From positions 62,001 to 126,000 of the forward strand of contig JAZOMX010000009.1 in assembly GCA_045654245.1 (NCBI GenBank): DNA of 64,000 nt, given 5' to 3'. This document shows positions 62,161 to 64,000 of the stretch, in pieces. Each line of letters starts with the position of its first letter. Within the stretch, counting starts at the first letter, position 1. This DNA comes from UBA10677 sp045654245. Its GTDB lineage: Bacteria; Bacillota; Clostridia; Christensenellales; Pumilibacteraceae. The position numbers and the translations under genes are program-made. The notes beneath the pieces are model-generated. The model searched no databases, had not been told where the DNA came from, and saw only the letters and a program-made list of their open reading frames with translations.

Positions 62161-62478
62161 TTAAGCCTCCTTGACTTCGATTTTAGGCATTATTCCATAC
62201 AATCCTGATAGTAAAAGGATTTTGTCTATCATAACCGTAGGGTTTGCTAAATACATAGGTATTCCTCGTCCGTTAAGTTTTTTATATCTTCCTAGTAGAA
62301 CACCGATGCCCGTGCTATCCATAAATTTAAGAGCGGAAAGTTCTACTATTACTTTGTCTATTTCTGTCGTTTCGATAAGTTCGTCCATTTTTCTCCTGAC
62401 TAAACTCGACGAGTGTTCGTCAAGTTCGCCAGACAGTCCAAGATATAATGTTTTTCCTATTTTTTTATCGTTTATCAT
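62161..62478 (-). CDS. spoIIAA: Anti-anti-sigma factor SpoIIAA
   Basis: A STAS-domain protein that frees SigF by binding SpoIIAB; it is inactivated by phosphorylation of the Ser in KFMDSTGIGVLLGRY near residue 54. The 105-aa length is a little short of Bacillus (117). AGGAGG lies just before the ATG. A possible extended -10 (TGATACAAT, 62513-62505 on minus) lies about 30 nt upstream. No convincing SigH promoter was found. Confidence 0.93.
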   Translation of the reverse strand: MINDKKIGKTLYLGLSGELDEHSSSLVRRKMDELIETTEIDKVIVELSALKFMDSTGIGVLLGRYKKLNGRGIPMYLANPTVMIDKILLLSGLYGIMPKIEVKEA

Positions 62479-62616
62479 ACCTGCCTCCTAGTCCTCTTGA
62501 TTGTATCAAAATTGCGTTTTGCTATTTTGTCGCTCTTCGTCGAAATCGCTAATTTTTTGTCAAAAATTAAAAAGAAAAAATTTTCAAAAAATTTTCAAAA
62601 ATCCTCTTGTTTTCTC

Positions 62617-62646
62617 TTGACAAACCATATCGTTTTGTAGTATGAT
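62617..62646 (+). promoter_or_regulatory. Promoter of the tRNA cluster
   Basis: A perfect TTGACA (62617-62622), 18-nt spacer, TATGAT (62641-62646), 24 nt before tRNA-Pro. Confidence 0.78.
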
Positions 62647-62670
62647 ATCAAGGTCAGCGCAAGATGGTTT

Positions 62671-62746
62671 CGGGGTGTAGCGCAGTTGGTAGCGCACGTG
62701 GTTTGGGACCATGGGGTCGGGAGTTCGAGTCTCTTCACCCCGACCA
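62671..62746 (+). tRNA. trnP: tRNA-Pro (anticodon TGG)
   Basis: Cloverleaf with acceptor CGGGGTG/CACCCCG, anticodon loop TTTGGGA and encoded CCA. The T-stem contains two G-T pairs. Confidence 0.95.
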
Positions 62747-62780
62747 ATATAATCTTCCCAACCTTGATACTTAAACTTGA

Positions 62781-62857
62781 GGGCCTTTAGCTCAGTTGGT
62801 TAGAGCAGCCGGCTCATAACCGGTCGGTCCGGGGTTCAAGTCCCTGAAGGCCCACCA
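62781..62857 (+). tRNA. tRNA with CAT anticodon, probably tRNA-Ile2 (lysidine type)
   Basis: Acceptor GGGCCTT/AAGGCCC, anticodon loop CTCATAA, encoded CCA. The CTCATAA loop and the C4-G69 and C5-G68 pairs match tRNA-Ile2, whose C34 is changed to lysidine by TilS. Elongator tRNA-Met of Firmicutes usually has loop TTCATAC. An automatic pipeline would label it Met. Confidence 0.85.
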
Positions 62858-62888
62858 ACACCTTCCCTATTCCATCATTAATTCTTGT

Positions 62889-62965
62889 GGCCTGGTAGTT
62901 CAGCTGGTTAGAACGCTAGCCTGTCACGCTAGAGGTCGAGTGTTCGAGTCCCTTCCAGGTCGCCA
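62889..62965 (+). tRNA. trnD: tRNA-Asp (anticodon GTC)
   Basis: Acceptor GGCCTGG/CCAGGTC, anticodon loop CTGTCAC, discriminator G and encoded CCA. Confidence 0.96.
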
Positions 62966-62971
62966 CAACTA

Positions 62972-63047
62972 GCCTCGATAGCTCAGTCGGTAGAGCAGGA
63001 GACTGAAAATCTCCGTGTCGGTGGTTCGATTCCGCCTCGAGGCACCA
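62972..63047 (+). tRNA. trnF: tRNA-Phe (anticodon GAA)
   Basis: Acceptor GCCTCGA/TCGAGGC, anticodon loop CTGAAAA, encoded CCA. Its uncharged form is the expected ligand of the T-box at 56606-56839. Confidence 0.96.
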
Positions 63048-63056
63048 ACTTCAATT

Positions 63057-63131
63057 GCTGGAGTAGCTCAATGGCAGAGCAACTGATTTGTAATCAGTAG
63101 GTTGCGGGTTCAACTCCCATCTCCAGCTCCA
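63057..63131 (+). tRNA. trnT: tRNA-Thr (anticodon TGT)
   Basis: Acceptor GCTGGAG/CTCCAGC, anticodon loop TTGTAAT, encoded CCA. A 58-nt spacer with a strong hairpin (GGGACT...AGTCCT, about 63135-63161) follows. Confidence 0.96.
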
Positions 63132-63189
63132 GTATGGGACTACGCTAAAAGCGGGAGTCCTATATTCAAAACCCGCATCGGCCATTTAT

Positions 63190-63257
<68 letters not shown>

Positions 63258-63274
<17 letters not shown>

Positions 63275-63690
63275 AAGACCATCCCTTGTGGATGGTCTTT
63301 TTGCGTGGATGGGTTAAAGATGAGAACACGCGATAAGCGTTAGTTCGCGGTGGCGTTTGCCACCAAGGGAAACGAAAGTTTCCTGTCCTCCACCCCCGTC
63401 CACCAAAGACCATCCCTTGAGGATGGTCTTTTTGTGTGGATGGGTTAAAGATGAGAACACGCGATAAGCGTTAGTTCGCGGTGGCGGTTGCCACCAAGGG
63501 AAACGAAAGTTTCCTGTCCTCCACCCCCGTCCGCCAAATACTATCCCTTGTGGATGGTCTTTTTGCGTGGATGGGTTAAAGATGAGAACACGCGATAAGC
63601 GTTAGTTCGCGGTGGCGGTTGCCACCAAGGGAAACGAAAGTTTCCTGCCCTCCACCCCCGTCCGCCAAATACTATCCTAAGCGGATAGTC
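63258..63690 (+). repeat. 131-bp tandem repeat derived from the tRNA-Tyr 3' end
   Basis: Three full units (63258-63388, 63389-63519, 63520-63650) and a partial fourth (63651-63690) repeat with an exact 131-bp period and few substitutions. Each unit opens with TCCACCCCCGTCC plus ACCA or GCCA, the last 17 bases of tRNA-Tyr. It continues with a terminator-like hairpin (accatcc/ggatggt and T5), a GGTGGC/GCCACC hairpin and a GGAAAC-GAAA-GTTTCC hairpin. There are no unique spacers, so it is not a CRISPR array. No protein-coding frame is credible. Confidence 0.9.
63274..63302 (+). terminator. Terminator of the tRNA cluster (first repeat unit)
   Basis: An 11-bp stem (63274-63284 with 63290-63300) closed by a 5-nt loop is followed by T. 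Copies recur at +131 and +262, and a changed but still paired version is at 63671-63689. Confidence 0.75.
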
Positions 63691-63706
63691 ATTTTTAGAA
63701 AAAATA

Positions 63707-63738
63707 AAAAGGTATGGTGCAATTTTACCATACCTTTT
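63707..63738 (-). terminator. Terminator of the incomplete minus-strand gene
   Basis: A 12-bp perfect stem (63707-63718 with 63727-63738) followed on minus by TATTTTTTC. A second hairpin (CGGGT 63749-63753 with ACCCG 63765-63769) lies between it and the gene. Confidence 0.8.
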
Positions 63739-63783
63739 CTCTATAAACGGGTCACCTCGCTTAACCCGAATTTTGAGCAAAAT

Positions 63784-64000
63784 TTATTCTTCTTTCTCAA
63801 TCGTTACGGAAATTTTGTTTTGATTGAGCAAATGTTCTACAATAAGCGCAACGAATTGCTTATTTGTAAAGCCATAAACGTAGTCGTAAGTTACGCCTTG
63901 AATATAATCGGAAATATCTTTAAGTAGTCCGCTGTAAACTGCGTGTTCAATACTTTTAGAAACGTGAGAGTGAATTGTTATAGGTTCATAGTGCTGTTCA
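63784..64000 (-). CDS. Incomplete unknown protein, C-terminal 71 residues
   Basis: An open frame enters from beyond the window end and stops with TAA at 63784-63786. The visible part ends N-Q-N-K-I-S-V-T-I-E-K-E-E. It includes segments such as HSHVSKSIEHAVYSGLLKD and GFTNKQFVALIVEHLLNQ, which are helical looking. Two hairpins follow on the same strand, supporting a real gene end. I do not recognise the family. Confidence 0.65.
   Translation of the reverse strand, partial: EQHYEPITIHSHVSKSIEHAVYSGLLKDISDYIQGVTYDYVYGFTNKQFVALIVEHLLNQNKISVTIEKEE

Noticed and set aside
62479..62600. SigH promoter for spoIIAA
   Set aside because: Expected from Bacillus, but no AGGA...GAAT pair at proper spacing was found; only a weak extended -10 is visible.
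63132..63189. Degenerate tRNA between tRNA-Thr and tRNA-Tyr
   Set aside because: The 3' part looks like a T-arm, but there is no matching 5' acceptor or anticodon arm; a simple hairpin spacer explains it.
63541..63780. Minus-strand frame across repeat units 3 and 4
   Set aside because: It is the same antisense repeat translation with no initiation signal, and the hairpins explain the sequence constraint.

Overview
The window is chromosomal DNA of an endospore-forming, AT-rich Gram-positive bacterium, most likely an uncultured member of the Clostridia. The reasons are: a SCIFF-peptide maturase beside secD/secF; the Firmicutes order rpsO-pnp-ylxY-M16 peptidase; a tRNA-Phe-type T-box in front of pheST; strong GGAGG ribosome binding sites; and sporulation genes (spoIIAA-spoIIAB-sigF, spoVAC-spoVAD-spoVAEb, yunB). 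Almost everything is core genome. There is no prophage, IS element or CRISPR array.

Layout. 1-10384 (+): 3' part of scfB, then secD-secF, then a tightly coupled run recJ-rel-MBL hydrolase-hemZ. 10367-15422 (+): rpsO with its own promoter and leader, pnp, ylxY, M16 peptidase, all-alpha dUTPase. 15443-24203 (+): ftsK/spoIIIE, rimO, pgsA, pncC, recA, then rny (RNase Y) behind its own promoter. 24219-28085 (+): a three-gene hexuronate block (amidohydrolase, tagaturonate reductase, altronate dehydratase). 28150-30512: tRNA-Trp on minus; proC, rnhA and a VTT membrane protein on plus. 30531-34250: a PadR-type regulator carrying four membrane helices, divergent from a YgjP-like metalloprotease and a WG-repeat envelope protein. 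34257-43588 (-): miaB-mutS-mutL-miaA-methionine gamma-lyase family protein and a separately promoted XerS-like recombinase. 43653-45662 (+): a class A penicillin-binding protein. 45615-56880 (-): T-box-controlled pheS-pheT-U32-mutS2 followed by a membrane protein, a cysteine desulfurase and thiI. 56880-59556 (-): yunB and the spoVA cluster with a 30-codon leader ORF. 59612-61003 (+): an MFS transporter. 61025-62478 (-): the spoIIA operon. 62617-63274 (+): six tRNA genes, followed by a 131-bp tandem repeat built from the tRNA-Tyr 3' end. 63784-64000 (-): an incomplete unknown gene.

How the genes work together. Several blocks are functional pairs: RecJ/RecA/MutS/MutL/MutS2/Xer/FtsK for DNA repair and chromosome handling; PNPase and RNase Y for RNA decay; MiaA/MiaB, ThiI with its NifS-type sulfur donor, and RimO for tRNA and ribosome modification; SpoIIAA/AB/SigF controlling forespore transcription, with SpoVA and YunB later in sporulation and possibly the PBP under a SigG-like promoter.

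The most unusual points are the tRNA-Tyr-derived repeat array (organised like the E. coli tyrT repeats), the membrane-tethered PadR-like protein, the small coupled ORF in front of spoVAC, three genes whose promoters sit so close to the start codon that their mRNAs should be leaderless, and a thiI terminator embedded antisense in the PBP coding region. Coordinates of promoters and terminators are read by eye. Protein assignments rest on recognised motifs and gene order, not on a database search.
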